Below are positions 21,752-31,372 of a DNA stretch of 64,000 nucleotides, in pieces. The notes below the pieces were generated by a model. That model saw only the letters and a program-made list of their open reading frames with translations, was not told the DNA's origin and searched no databases. Every line of letters begins with the position of its first letter. The stretch's first letter is position 1. The translations under genes were made by a program, and so were the position numbers. The DNA is from Emiliania huxleyi CCMP1516 (Eukaryota; Haptophyta; Isochrysidales; Noelaerhabdaceae), in contig NW_005198966.1 in the NCBI RefSeq assembly GCF_000372725.1, forward strand, positions 440,247 to 504,246, in the 5' to 3' direction.

Positions 21752-22483
21752 AGGTGGGAAAGAGACGAGGAGATGGAACAGCCCGAGGAAAGGAGCGAAA
21801 CAAACACGTATGGGAGGTTGAAATCGTGCACCACGCTGCCCGGCGTTTCTCACTTTCCGGGACAGCCCCGCCCTTGTGAGGCAGGAAAGTGGCGGCTACC
21901 CCGTACGCCCAGTCCACTACGACCCCCTCGCCGACCGCCCATCCCCCCTCCCCTTCTCCAATCTCGACGAGCCGATGACCGTTGCCTCTCTGCCCTGGCA
22001 GCCGCGCGCTCCCGAGCCCCCCCCCCCCCCCCCACACACACACCGCCACCGCGCGAGCGCCGCGCAGCGGCACACACAGCTCAAAAGAAAAAGAACAAGG
22101 GAATGAGGAGACCAGCGGGGGAGACTCCCCGCCTATGCAACTACACCCCAGAGAGGGGCTGCCATCGCCGAAGCTGTGCCTAAGCATAACTCCAAAACCC
22201 GCAGCGGCCCAGGGGGCCTTGGGGGCAGCCTGCCGGACCGCCACTGCACGGGGCTAGGCACAAGAAGATGAGTGGAGTTGATGAATTGGGCCGTCGTCCG
22301 TGCCTCCCCTCTATTCGTCAGAGTGGGACCTACGCCGCGCCGCCGCGCCGGGTAAGGGGCGCGCCCCGCGGTCCTCGACGGAGCCGCGCGCCCCAAACGA
22401 CCCAGGCGGCGAGTAGTCGTCGTTGAACCTCCGGCATGTAGTTGCCCGTGGTTAGCGCCCGTCCGCCCTCCGCCGTCCGTCGC
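21752..22483. repeat. inverted repeat C, right copy
   Basis: Reverse complement of 17850-18570 with scattered substitutions and small indels. Confidence 0.85.
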
Positions 22484-22699
22484 TTCGTGTGACGCGCCAG
22501 CGGAGAAAGAAGTTTACCTTAGTACCGTACCTCATATCGAGGTCTAGAGAATCTCCACCCTCTTTTCGCGCCATTTTGCAATATCCAGTCGGCCACACGA
22601 TTCTCTAGGCGCCTTTGGCGCGAAGTCAACATCTCCGTCTCCAGCCTGAGATCTCGAGGTGCCGATGGCGGCAGCTCAACCTCAAGATCTCTACGTTCA

Positions 22700-23741
22700 G
22701 TTAAAGATCTCTGAGTTTTGGTGAGAGATGCTGTGTGTGGAAGATCTCTGATCGGCATCTACGATCTCCACTCAATAAATCTACTGGTGTCGCGTAGAGA
22801 TCTCGATGTATGCCGCTGCTCGGAAACGAGGCGAAGATTGGTGCCTTGGACCCTTGGTCCATCAGTCCCCGGGCCCACCAGGGCAAGTAGGGCAAAAGAG
22901 TTCACGAAGCGAGGGAAATGCCGTTGCAAACGCTCCGCTCCGTCTAAGTCGTCGACGCTTTCGGCGGTGATGCCGGCGTCGCCAGCGAGGCCCAACCCTT
23001 CCAGCTCTTGGAGTCCCCCTTTGCCACTCTCTGCAAGCGCCGTGACGCTGGCGCCGTCGATTTTGTTGTCGTTGAGGTCGAGCGCCTTGAGTCGCCACAA
23101 CGCGCCGCCAGCCAGCGCGCCTGCTAGAGGGACCACGTCGCGGCTGGTGAAGTCGTTGCGTTCGAGAACCAACGTCTCCAGCGCCGGCAGCACCCGTGCC
23201 GGGCTCGCCGAGAGTCCTGCCGCAAGCATCGCGCAAAAGTCGCCAAATCTATTGCCCCGCAGGTTGAGGTGAAGGAGCTAGGACAGCGCGCCACCAGCGA
23301 GCGCGTCGACGATCGGCCGCATGCCCTCATCACTCACTCCCGCTCGGGAAGATACAGGACCTGGAGCCTCTCGAGCGAACCGCACGCCATCAGGTGGCCC
23401 AGAATTGCAGCGTCAAAGGCAAAGTCAATGGAAGGAGCATAGCCCGCTGTCCTCAAAATGCTTCGTGTGGCGCCGCGTTGAAATTGGAAGTCGGATGTCC
23501 TGCGCAGCGACCGGCGCGTCGTCCGGTTCGTCGCGCATAGGGCTGTCGCCCGTCCCCACCACAGCCGCTCTACCTCTGAGCGGTCGGCGCCGGCAGCGCG
23601 GCTGCGGACGGCGTGACGAAAGTCGCGGCAAGTGCCGGCGAAGGCGCCGGCGTGCCGCACGTTGAGCGGTTCGGCCAAGCTGCAGTAGATGTCGGGAGGC
23701 AGAGCCGGGAGCGTCGAGTGGATAGGCGGCGAGTGATACAA
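22700..23741 (-). pseudogene. F-box/leucine-rich-repeat gene, decayed
   Basis: From 23741 the minus strand encodes an F-box-like start (LPALPPDIYCSLAEPL), then leucine-rich repeats of the NLR/RNI type: LETLVLERNDFTSRDVVPLAG and LKALDLNDNKIDGASVTALA. Between the two parts the frame changes by one base near 23335. The intervening repeat (GMRPIVDALAGGALS-stop-LLHLNLRGNRFG) has an in-frame TAG at about 23279-23281. An intron beginning at GTGAGT (about 23340) could remove some of this, but the TAG sits inside conserved repeat sequence, so a pseudogene is more likely. The 3' end fades into AGATCTC-rich sequence near 22.7 kb. Confidence 0.55.
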
Positions 23742-23758
23742 CTGACTCTGCCGCCTGG

Positions 23759-23982
23759 GTTCCGGCTCCTAGCCGGATAGGGGGTCTGTTGGGACTGGCT
23801 GGCCCCTCCCAGATAGGTAGGTAGGTTGGTCTTGTTTGGCCCAAAAGGGCCCTGCAATAGGTAGATACCCCCTATTTTCATCTTTTTTCGCTTCGCTGCG
23901 CGGCCTGGGGATAGGTAGGTAGGTAGGGCGTTTTGGCGCGAGTCAGTCCCAACAGACCCCCTATCCGGCTAGGAGCCGGAAC
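23759..23982. mobile_element. MITE with perfect 38-bp TIRs and CCTGG target duplication
   Basis: The ends are exact inverted repeats (23759-23796 and 23945-23982), beginning GTTCCGGCTCCTAGCCGG. CCTGG occurs directly outside both ends (23754-23758 and 23983-23987). The two bases outside the TIR also mirror each other, so the duplication could alternatively be read as part of a 40-bp TIR. The 224-bp body is non-coding and has subterminal GATAGGTAGGTAGG motifs. Confidence 0.8.
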
Positions 23983-24082
23983 CCTGGTGGTGCCCGTCGT
24001 GCCCATTCCAGTTCGGGCGAGCGCCCGTTTGACCTCAGACAACGAAAACACCCCCCCTGTTGTTGTTTGTTGTTTGGTGGTG

Positions 24083-24457
24083 ATGCTCATGAACATGGAC
24101 GACGGAACCAATGACAGTCTGCTGATCCCGATGGTCTGCGTTTGCCCAAGTCACGAGCCATACTGCTCTAAGAACTCTATCACCGGCCTGTCCTACTGCT
24201 ACACTACGAAGGATGCGTTGTGGGGGAGTTACTGTGGCTCTCAACTCCAGCAATGCACCCACGACTACGACACGCCCCGAGCGCCCAGCACGTTCTACAA
24301 TGTGATCGCAGCCATTGTGCTGCTTCTTCCTCTCACCTTCCTTGGCGCTGCTCTCTTCCGCGCCAAGCTGGTTTCGTGCGCTGCATTCTGGAGCACCCTG
24401 AAACGGATTCGGGACGCCTTCGCGTGCGTTCGCGGGGCCCTAGTTCAATGTATCTGA
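24083..24457 (+). CDS. small Cys-containing membrane protein, unknown
   Basis: A 124-residue frame from ATG 24083 (MLMNMDDGTND) has a Cys-rich segment (VCVCPSHEPYCSKN, SYCYTT, YCGSQLQQC) and then one hydrophobic helix (NVIAAIVLLLPLTFLGAALF). A basic tail follows. The layout suggests a type I membrane protein with a small disulfide-bonded outside domain. The open frame extends upstream into the MITE, which is not coding, so the start is placed after it. No family is recognised. Confidence 0.4.
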   Translation: MLMNMDDGTNDSLLIPMVCVCPSHEPYCSKNSITGLSYCYTTKDALWGSYCGSQLQQCTHDYDTPRAPSTFYNVIAAIVLLLPLTFLGAALFRAKLVSCAAFWSTLKRIRDAFACVRGALVQCI

Positions 24458-25116
24458 GCGATTTGAGTACGCTTTGACTTTTGGTCCAGAGAGGCTGTCA
24501 CAGAGCTCCACAGCCTCGCTCGTTTTCCGCTCCTAGAGTAAACACTGATCGGGCTAACCTCGGAAAATGTATGTAATCGACAGCGGCCATCCCGCCGCCC
24601 CCGCCACGCGCACAGATGGCTCCGCGCTCGTCGCCCCAGCCTCTGGCGGGAGGGGGGCCCTGCACGCTTCGACATGTCAGTTGTCACATGAGAGTCGTGT
24701 GATTTCTTGTTGGTTTTCACAACCTCTCTCTCGACATGGGCACGGCCGCACAGCTCTCCAAGGCGCTCCGCGAGAAAGATTTTGCCCAACCAGGGAGCGC
24801 ATCGTTGAAGACATCTCCCCGCTGCCCCTCATCAAAGCCAAGGGTGGCACAATCTGATATCAGTCTCGACATGGGCGGCGGCGAGACGAAATGGGACGAA
24901 TGAAGTATGCGCGGCTTCGTGAGCACAGCCCTGTCTGCGCCCCTTATGTGCTTGAGAGCAGGGCCGGCCGTCCCTCGGGGTTCGCTACTACACCGCCGCC
25001 GTCTCTTGCTGCTTCCTGGGATCTCCAGCTTGCGCTAGTACTAGTAGCGTAGTAGGATGAGATTATGAAAAACGCCGGAATTCGGACGAGTACTCTCGCC
25101 TGCACAAATTCGATAA
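24458..25116. other. intergenic, nothing recognised
   Basis: No gene or repeat with support is seen. GC is lower than in flanking genes. Confidence 0.4.
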
Positions 25117-26768
25117 GTGGGACAAGGAGGGGATGCGTCCAGGATGCACGTCCTGCAGTTTGAGGTGTGCTTTCGTTCCCTCTCCTCGGTGACCAAACGA
25201 CGAGCTGGAGAGCTGGCGACCGAACGCTACCCGAGGCGGCTGGCGGCGATGGACGACCGAGCGGAGACGCAACGAATCGAGGAGCGGCTCCCGCAGGGAA
25301 CCGACGAGTGGCTCGCGAGACCTCGGCTGTCGACGACTTCGCGAGGAACGATCACGCCGGTGGTGATACTGCAGCCGCTGTCCGCGCCGGTCGGCGACGT
25401 GGTGATGTACACCGGGCCGTTGCAGCCGATCGGCTGGCAGCTCCACGGGATAGGCAGGGAGTTCGGCGGCGGGACACAACCTGCGGATGTCGCTGTGGAG
25501 GCTGGCGCGATCACACAAGACAAGCGCAGGGTCGACGTCGGGCCGACGCGAGCAAGCAAGTCGAGGCGGATGGATCGGCGCCTCACCCACTGGCAGTGCA
25601 TCTACTGCCGGCGCGAGACGCGGAACGATGCACGGGCGACGAGTTGCTGGAACTGTGGTGGCGAGAAGGAGCAGCTCCGAGATGCGGACAGTGAAGGGCG
25701 CGCGAGGCGGCACGCCGCGGGCAACGTGCGAAGGAGTACGCTGGCAGATCGCTGAACGCCCTCGGTGCTGGTACGTCGCTGGTGCCGCGAGCCGCGCAGG
25801 GAGTGTTCGAGCGGGCGCGAGTGGACGTGCTCGTGCACTGGGAGACGCAGCAGCTCGAGCAGTACACGGGGGCGGCTTCTTACCTGCGAAAGGAGGAGTC
25901 CATGCTCGGGGTGATGGAGTCGTACTACGTCGTGCACACGGGCGCTCGGATGAGCGTGTTTGATGAGGAGAGGCGGTCCCACATGACGGGCACGGACGTT
26001 GCTCGTTTCTTCAACGCGATCGGGCGCAAGGCGGCGGTGGGCGTGCCGGGCGAGACTACCTTTCCCATGGGCGGCTACTTCAACGAGTTCCGGCGCGAGG
26101 GCATGACCATCGAGCTCGTGCGAGAGCTGCGCAGTGCGGTCACGTTCGCAATCACTGCGGCCGGCGGCGACGTGACGGCGATCACGAAGAACGCGAGGAC
26201 TTTCAGCGAGTGGTACAGCGATACGTCGAACGCGGTCGCCGTCGCGCTGCTCGGACGGGGCGGCGCGGTGAACGTCGCGCTGATGCGAGCGGCGAAGGAG
26301 GTCTTTGCCAGTTGGTATCGGCCAGGCGGGCGCCTTCACATGCCGGGACACGAGAGTCATCTGGCGTCGCCGGCGGGGTTCGAAGACTTCGAGGTTCCGG
26401 GAAGCGTGGTGCGTGACGTATTGCGCAGCCTGTTTTCTCGGGAGACGAAGTCGTGGGTGACAAAGGTAGAGCGCGCACAGGGGCTGATGCTTGCGTTGAG
26501 CACAACAGCAAGCAGTCGCACGATGCGCAGCGGGCGCGTTGTCGACTTTGCGGTCGAGGACAGAGATGTCGACGCGCGGCGGCCGTCCTGGGAGGAGGAG
26601 ACGCAGCCCGTCGAGGGCACGCGCGACATCAGCAACGGGTACCGCAGTCAGGTTGCTACGAACGGCAGGGGGGAGGTGCAGCTCTACGCCGGCACGAGCG
26701 TTGTGCAGTCCAGGAGCACCAAATTTGTTCTAAAAGCACGGACTCTCACGGACATGACATGCACATGA
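25117..26768 (+). CDS. zinc-ribbon protein of unknown family, two frames
   Basis: Frame one (25117-25755) ends with a W-x-C-x2-C-x12-C-x2-C ribbon (WQCIYCRRET ... SCWNCGG), close to the RanBP2-type finger. The downstream frame (open from about 25690, stop at 26766-26768) has helical, well-composed sequence such as HWETQQLEQYTGAASYLRK, VARFFNAIGRKAAV and VPGSVVRDVLRSLFSRE. The frames overlap near 25700-25755, so a one- or two-base shift, an unseen intron, or programmed frameshifting would join them. I do not recognise the product. Neighbouring repeats raise the possibility of a mobile-element protein, but no enzymatic motif supports that. Confidence 0.45.
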
Positions 26769-27927
26769 AAATGTTCCTCGTATCTCGCTAGTCCATTGCG
26801 GACGGACATATGAGTGATGAGTGATGCGCGCCCGCCCTGTGCTGGACATAGAGAAGCAGGCACACAAAAGAAGAAAAATACTACTCCGACGGGCGCCGCC
26901 TTTTTGGGCGGCGTATACCCAGGTAGAGGGAGCGGACCGTGAGTTGAGGAAATCGAGGGACGTGATGCCTGCTGCTCTCTTCGCGCGATCGTGACCCAAA
27001 AGAAAATAGCTTTCCGCCTCAAAAAGGGACGCACGAGGCAAATCTGATGTTGGCTTGTTCCAATAGGAGCGAGGCCTCTTCCGTTGGGGGACCGAGTGAC
27101 TAGGAAACGAGGGTTCCCCATTGTGTCCCGCTCCAGCGCGAGCGTGACACTGCACTTGCATGGTGCCGAGCGCCCGCGGCTCAGACCTTGTGCAAGCCGA
27201 CCCTCGGTGCAAGCACCGGTCCGGACCGATGGCGCTCGGTGTGGAGCAAGCAAGAACCCCCCCCCCCCCCCCATCCTCTGGGGGGAGGCGAGGGCCCTAG
27301 GGGGTACCCATGCGGGGGGGAGATGGGGTCCCCCAGCCCGCCGCAGGCGCCGATTTTAAGGCATGTTTTCTTTTTTCGCGCGATCTCCCGTGACGAAAAC
27401 GAAACAACGCACCAGGCGACTGCCTGAGAACGCTGGATCGAATCGTAGGAGGCACCTAGAGCAAAATTGGGCCCGCTTAGGTGAAAAAAATTATAAGGGT
27501 CACCCTGCCGATTCGATCCGGAAGCCACTAGACCATCGAGCTGGCGGCCGGCCGAAGAGGCAGAGGAGATGATAGGAGGCGCCGGCGGGCGACCTATATA
27601 TAGCAATAAAAATTATAAAAAATAAAAAATAAAAATACCGGGGGAATTAGACACCACAGACATGCACACACCGACGCCCGAAGTGCCAAGAAGGACGTCA
27701 TTAGTACGAAACCTCAGAAGGCCATGGGCGTCGAGAGAACATTCCCTCGAGAGCACAGAGAAAGGCAAAACCGAACCTCCTTGCGCAGTGACCCTCGCTA
27801 AGTGTCGCCGTCATCGGGGCACGCTATCCTGTGCAGTCAGGGCAAGCGAGGGCGAGGCGCAGTCCCATCTCTCCTGTGTACGGGTGGGTTCTGTCCCTAG
27901 TCTCGGAGGCAAGGGCGAAGCTAAGAA
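26769..27927. other. repeat-derived intergenic region
   Basis: 26927-26968 matches the 5' end of repeat family B (TAGAGGGAGCGGACCG). 27275-27395 resembles 42510-42595 inverted. 27590-27650 is an AT-rich patch with TATATATA and (AAAAAT)n. A tRNA-like piece is listed separately. No gene is seen. Confidence 0.5.
27484..27560 (-). other. tRNA-derived or pol III-like fragment
   Basis: On the minus strand TGGTCTAGTGGC (A-box-like) is followed by GGATCGAATCG (B-box-like), then a T run. TATATATA lies about 45 nt upstream. The boxes are too close for an intact tRNA, so this is a fragment or SINE-like remnant. Confidence 0.3.
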
Positions 27928-28750
27928 TATTTAATTTTTTTCTTTTTTCGCGCGATTTTTTACTTGTTTTCATGGGAATTCGGCGTACTTGCGGCCATGC
28001 TATCACGCCTTGCGACATCCTTTCGGCGCTGCTGACCGTGCCATGCTGCTCAACTGACCGCCTGCATAGCTCGCGGCCTTAGTCTTCGGCATTCAGTGAC
28101 GACCTGATCGTACGGCCAGTAGGAAGGTGTCCTTCCAGCGCGTGCACGCTTCTGACGCAATGCGCGTCACAAACTGCCTCGGATTGGCTGCTGGCACTCT
28201 CGAGGCTATGCCTACGCAGCCTCGCGCGCATGGGCAGTCAATAGGGACCATGCACCTTCTCAGGACAGCGCCGGTGCCTCTCTCTTGGACCGGCAAACGT
28301 GGAGGTCTCGTGTCACCAATGTGGGACCAGTGCGGCATCGCGCCATCGACAGCTCTGAACTGCGCCTCACCACTGACCGGGAAGGCCGCCAAGTGGGCCA
28401 GCACAGGTCGCACATTGTGGCAGCAGTCAGCAGTGCATGTCTGATAGCTAGAGCAGCAGCGTCAGGGTCGCAGGGTCGGATCGTGTCAAGCCTCTCGCCC
28501 GGCCGGCCGCGTGCAGACGTCGGCCTGTCTGCTGTCTGGAGTGATCTGTCGGCGGTCAGTACGACCGATCAGGTCGGAGTTTTCTTATGGTTAGAGGGTC
28601 TATCTGTATGTACTCCTCGAGATCTCTCCAAATCTGCCCTCTGTTAGACCAGGTTAGATCGGGAAGTCGGTGCTAACGGAGACTAACGGAGCCGGAGCCC
28701 CGTTTCCGCACTGCTGCGCGGCGCACGGTGCCTCCGGGGGCCCCCGCCTC
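27928..28750. repeat. inverted repeat A, left copy
   Basis: Recurs inverted at 41700-42512. Shared stretches include GACGACCTGATCGTACGG and AGGTCGCACATTGTGGCAGC. Short open frames are conserved only by sequence identity. Confidence 0.85.
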
Positions 28751-29208
28751 CCCCCAGAGCCCCCATCGGCGCGCGCCCGAGGTTTTAACGGCCGCCAGGA
28801 GCACCAAGAGGACTCCTCATGGCTGCTTGCAAGTGGGCCTCGACCGGCCTCGGCGGGGGGGGCGCGGGTTGTCCCGGCTGCGGGTTGCGCCGGGAGGGAG
28901 GACGATGTCGCGCTGCTGGATGACAGAGGTGCCGAGCCTGTCGAGGACATCCGATTCACACTCACGGCTGTCCTACTGGTCATATAGAAAGTCGGCCGTC
29001 CGCGAGCCCCCAGCTCGCCGACGGCGAGAGAGATGCCACGAGGGGTCGCGGTGGCGTCCATCGCCAGGCTCCCTAGCTCAACCAACGACCCTTCGGGATC
29101 GACGGCCGATCGTCATGGTGACACTCGCGGGCCCACAGGAGGGCTCGGAGCCGCGGCACCGGTCCGCGCCGCCAGCGGGGCGAGAGCACCAGCCTACAAC
29201 CTGCCGAC

Positions 29209-29670
29209 ATGGCAGTTGCGACGGCGCTTTCACACAACATGGACATGGACATGGAGGCTGGGGATGTTCACACCGACAGGACGAGCAGCCTGTGGTGCAT
29301 CCAGTTGTGCATGATGTTCGGCACGACGACAAAGCCTGCGGAAGGTGGCGACAAGAGAGACGACAGCCCCGTGTCCCAGCTCGGACGGAGGCTCAGTGGG
29401 ATGTGGGGCGACAACGGGCCGCAAACAGAGGCCAAGAAGTGGCTGAAGCACAAGGCGGCGATCGGCAAGCGCAGCACCACGGAGAAGATGAATCGCGCGA
29501 TCTTTCTCAAGAACCATAAGGTGCTCTCCTTCCCCGAGGCCAAGGCGAGCGACGCGTTCAACGCGTACCTCAAAGGAGAGGAGGCGTTCCTAAAGACCGA
29601 GGAGTGCCTCCTCGCCAGCTACGCCGAGCTGGTGGCCTTCCAGGCGCCTCTCCCGCCAGCCACGCCGTGA
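29209..29670 (+). CDS. hypothetical 153-residue protein
   Basis: The frame starts at ATG 29209 and contains a helical, Lys-rich region (EAKKWLKHKAAIGKRSTTEKM, NRAIFLKNHKVLSFPEAKAS). No domain is recognised. Composition is less repetitive than nearby shadow frames, which gives weak support. The C-terminal part (YLKGEEAFLKTEECLLASYAE) is acidic. It could be an exon of a larger gene, because coiled-coil exons follow on the same strand. Confidence 0.3.
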   Translation: MAVATALSHNMDMDMEAGDVHTDRTSSLWCIQLCMMFGTTTKPAEGGDKRDDSPVSQLGRRLSGMWGDNGPQTEAKKWLKHKAAIGKRSTTEKMNRAIFLKNHKVLSFPEAKASDAFNAYLKGEEAFLKTEECLLASYAELVAFQAPLPPATP

Positions 29671-29839
29671 CTCGCAACCCTTCTCCTGAGATCTCGATCC
29701 CTGCCCGGCGCCTCCTTTCCGCCAGGCGGGCCTCAGTCCCTTCGCAGCGAGCTTGGCTGCCGGCGCGCGTGCCTTTGCGGTGGACGGCGCGCTTGGTCCC
29801 TCGCTGGCGCCCTCTGGCTCCGCCGCCTTCTCCACCGCC

Positions 29840-31333
29840 ATGAGCGCGGCGGAGCTCGCCTTCAAGACGAAATTGGCAGACGCGATGGCCGCGCCAGCCT
29901 AGATGCGGAAGCAGAGGCCCGTCTCTCCCCACATCTCCCCATATCTCGAGGCCTGACGCGAAGACCCGTGAGTCCGAACTGGCGCTCGAGATGACGCGTG
30001 GGCGCGGCGGCATCCCCGCTGTCGTCAGCGGCATTCGTAGCCCTCGCATTCACGCGATGCTCTGAGTACACCGCTCGACGCCGCACTCCCACCTCCCCAC
30101 CACCACCACCACGCTAAAGTGCTCATGGCTGTGTAGGAGACGGCCATCCTGCCGGCGGTACGGCGCAAGGCCACCGCGATGGCCGCCGTCCGGCGCCCTA
30201 GATGCAGACGAGACCGGCGCCCTAGATGCAGACGAGACGCGCCCGTGCGTTGCGGCTAGCAGTCGACAGGCGTCACGGCCTCGGGAGATTACCCGAGATT
30301 ACCCGAGATTACCCGAGCGGCTAGCAGTCGACAGGCGTCACGGCCTCGGCTGCCTTCAGCTGTGTTCGCTGCGCGCGTGGCCCGTGACACTCAATGCGCC
30401 GCGAGTGCACTGCAGACTCCGCGCTGCCCGCCCGCTGCACTAGGTGTGGCAGCACATCTCGGAGCTGCAGGTGCGTACCAGCAACCGCCCTCCTCCTCAC
30501 TAGCAGTTGTGAGGAGCCCATGGCTTGTCACCATCGGCTGTTCGGAGCTGCAGGTGCTGAAGCTGAACGCAGACTATTACGCGGACAAGTACCAGAAGCT
30601 GCAGGAGAAGGCGGGCACGCAGCAGGCCGGCAAGAGATCACCCGAGATCACCCGAGATCACCCGAGATCACCCGAGATCACCCGAGCCGAGCAGCCGCGA
30701 GAGGGATACACCGCGGCTGTACCTCACCTCGGCTGCACCTCGGCTATACCCCGGCTAATCTCGGCTAACCTCGGCAGGCCAAGCTCGACAGCAACCGCGA
30801 GAAGAGCGAGGCGGCGTCGGCGGCGTGGGACGAGGCGTCGGCCGCGCTGCTGGTCGTATTTCAGGGCTACGCGGCCATCGGCACCTCTCTGCTCCGCCGT
30901 CGCTCTCCTTCACACCCTCCCTCCTCTACGCGCTCTCTTTTCTTTTCTCAGGCAACACTCTGCTCTGCCATGAGTTCGAGCTGTTGAAGAGCGCGCAGGC
31001 AGAGGGCAGCAGTAGCCAGCAGCCCGTTGCTCTAAAGGTGCTGCCCGGGCCCGCGCCTGAGCAAAAACATCCGGACGCCCACAGGCGGAGGCATACGAGG
31101 CCATGTCGGCCGAGGTGGCCGCGCTGGAGCTGCGGCGCCCCAAGTACCAGGACGAGAGACCCGACGTCGAGCTGCCGGAAGTTGGAGGCGGGACAGTCGG
31201 CCTCGCTTCGCTCGCCCGCGCCTCCAGCGCGGCGTCGGAGCCCGACGAGGCCGCGCCACCGCTCTCTCCGCGGGCGGCAGAGGGGGAGGGGGGGGACTCG
31301 CCTTCCAACCCGACTCCGGTCGAGTTGAGCTGA
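29840..31333 (+). CDS. multi-exon coiled-coil protein
   Basis: Small exon-like pieces on the plus strand form a coiled coil: SAAELAFKTKLADAM (29840), KTRESELALEM, LQVLKLNADYYADKYQKLQE (30550-30610), KLDSNREKSEAASAAWDEAS (30782-30840) and NTLLCHEFELLKSAQ (to 30998). A GC-AG intron (30999-31084, CAG|GCAGAGG ... CACAG|GCGGAGG) joins the last to AEAYEAMSAEVAALELRRPK in frame. The C-terminus is acidic and Ser/Pro-rich and ends at 31333. Repeat-rich introns separate the pieces. The family is unknown. Such coiled coils are common in flagellar or cytoskeletal proteins, which is only a suggestion. The 5' exon order is uncertain. Confidence 0.5.
29898..29955. repeat. dispersed 58-bp intron-like element
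   Basis: CCTAGATGCGGA ... CCCCATATCTCGAG matches 47616-47680 in layout and sequence. Confidence 0.6.
30190..30349. repeat. direct duplications with GAGATTACCC array
   Basis: A 25-bp tandem duplication (30190-30214, 30214-30238) is followed by a perfect 33-bp direct repeat, GCGGCTAGCAGTCGACAGGC..., at 30252-30284 and 30317-30349. Three GAGATTACCC units lie between the 33-bp copies. Confidence 0.9.
30633..30778. repeat. GAGATCACCC and CTCGGCTA arrays
   Basis: Five GAGATCACCC units (30635-30685) and imperfect CTCGGCTA/CTCGGCTGCAC units (30725-30775) form the intron before the KLDSNREK exon. Confidence 0.8.
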
Positions 31334-31372
31334 GATGCCTTTGGTTTCGGCGGTGGCTTACGTGGGGAAACG

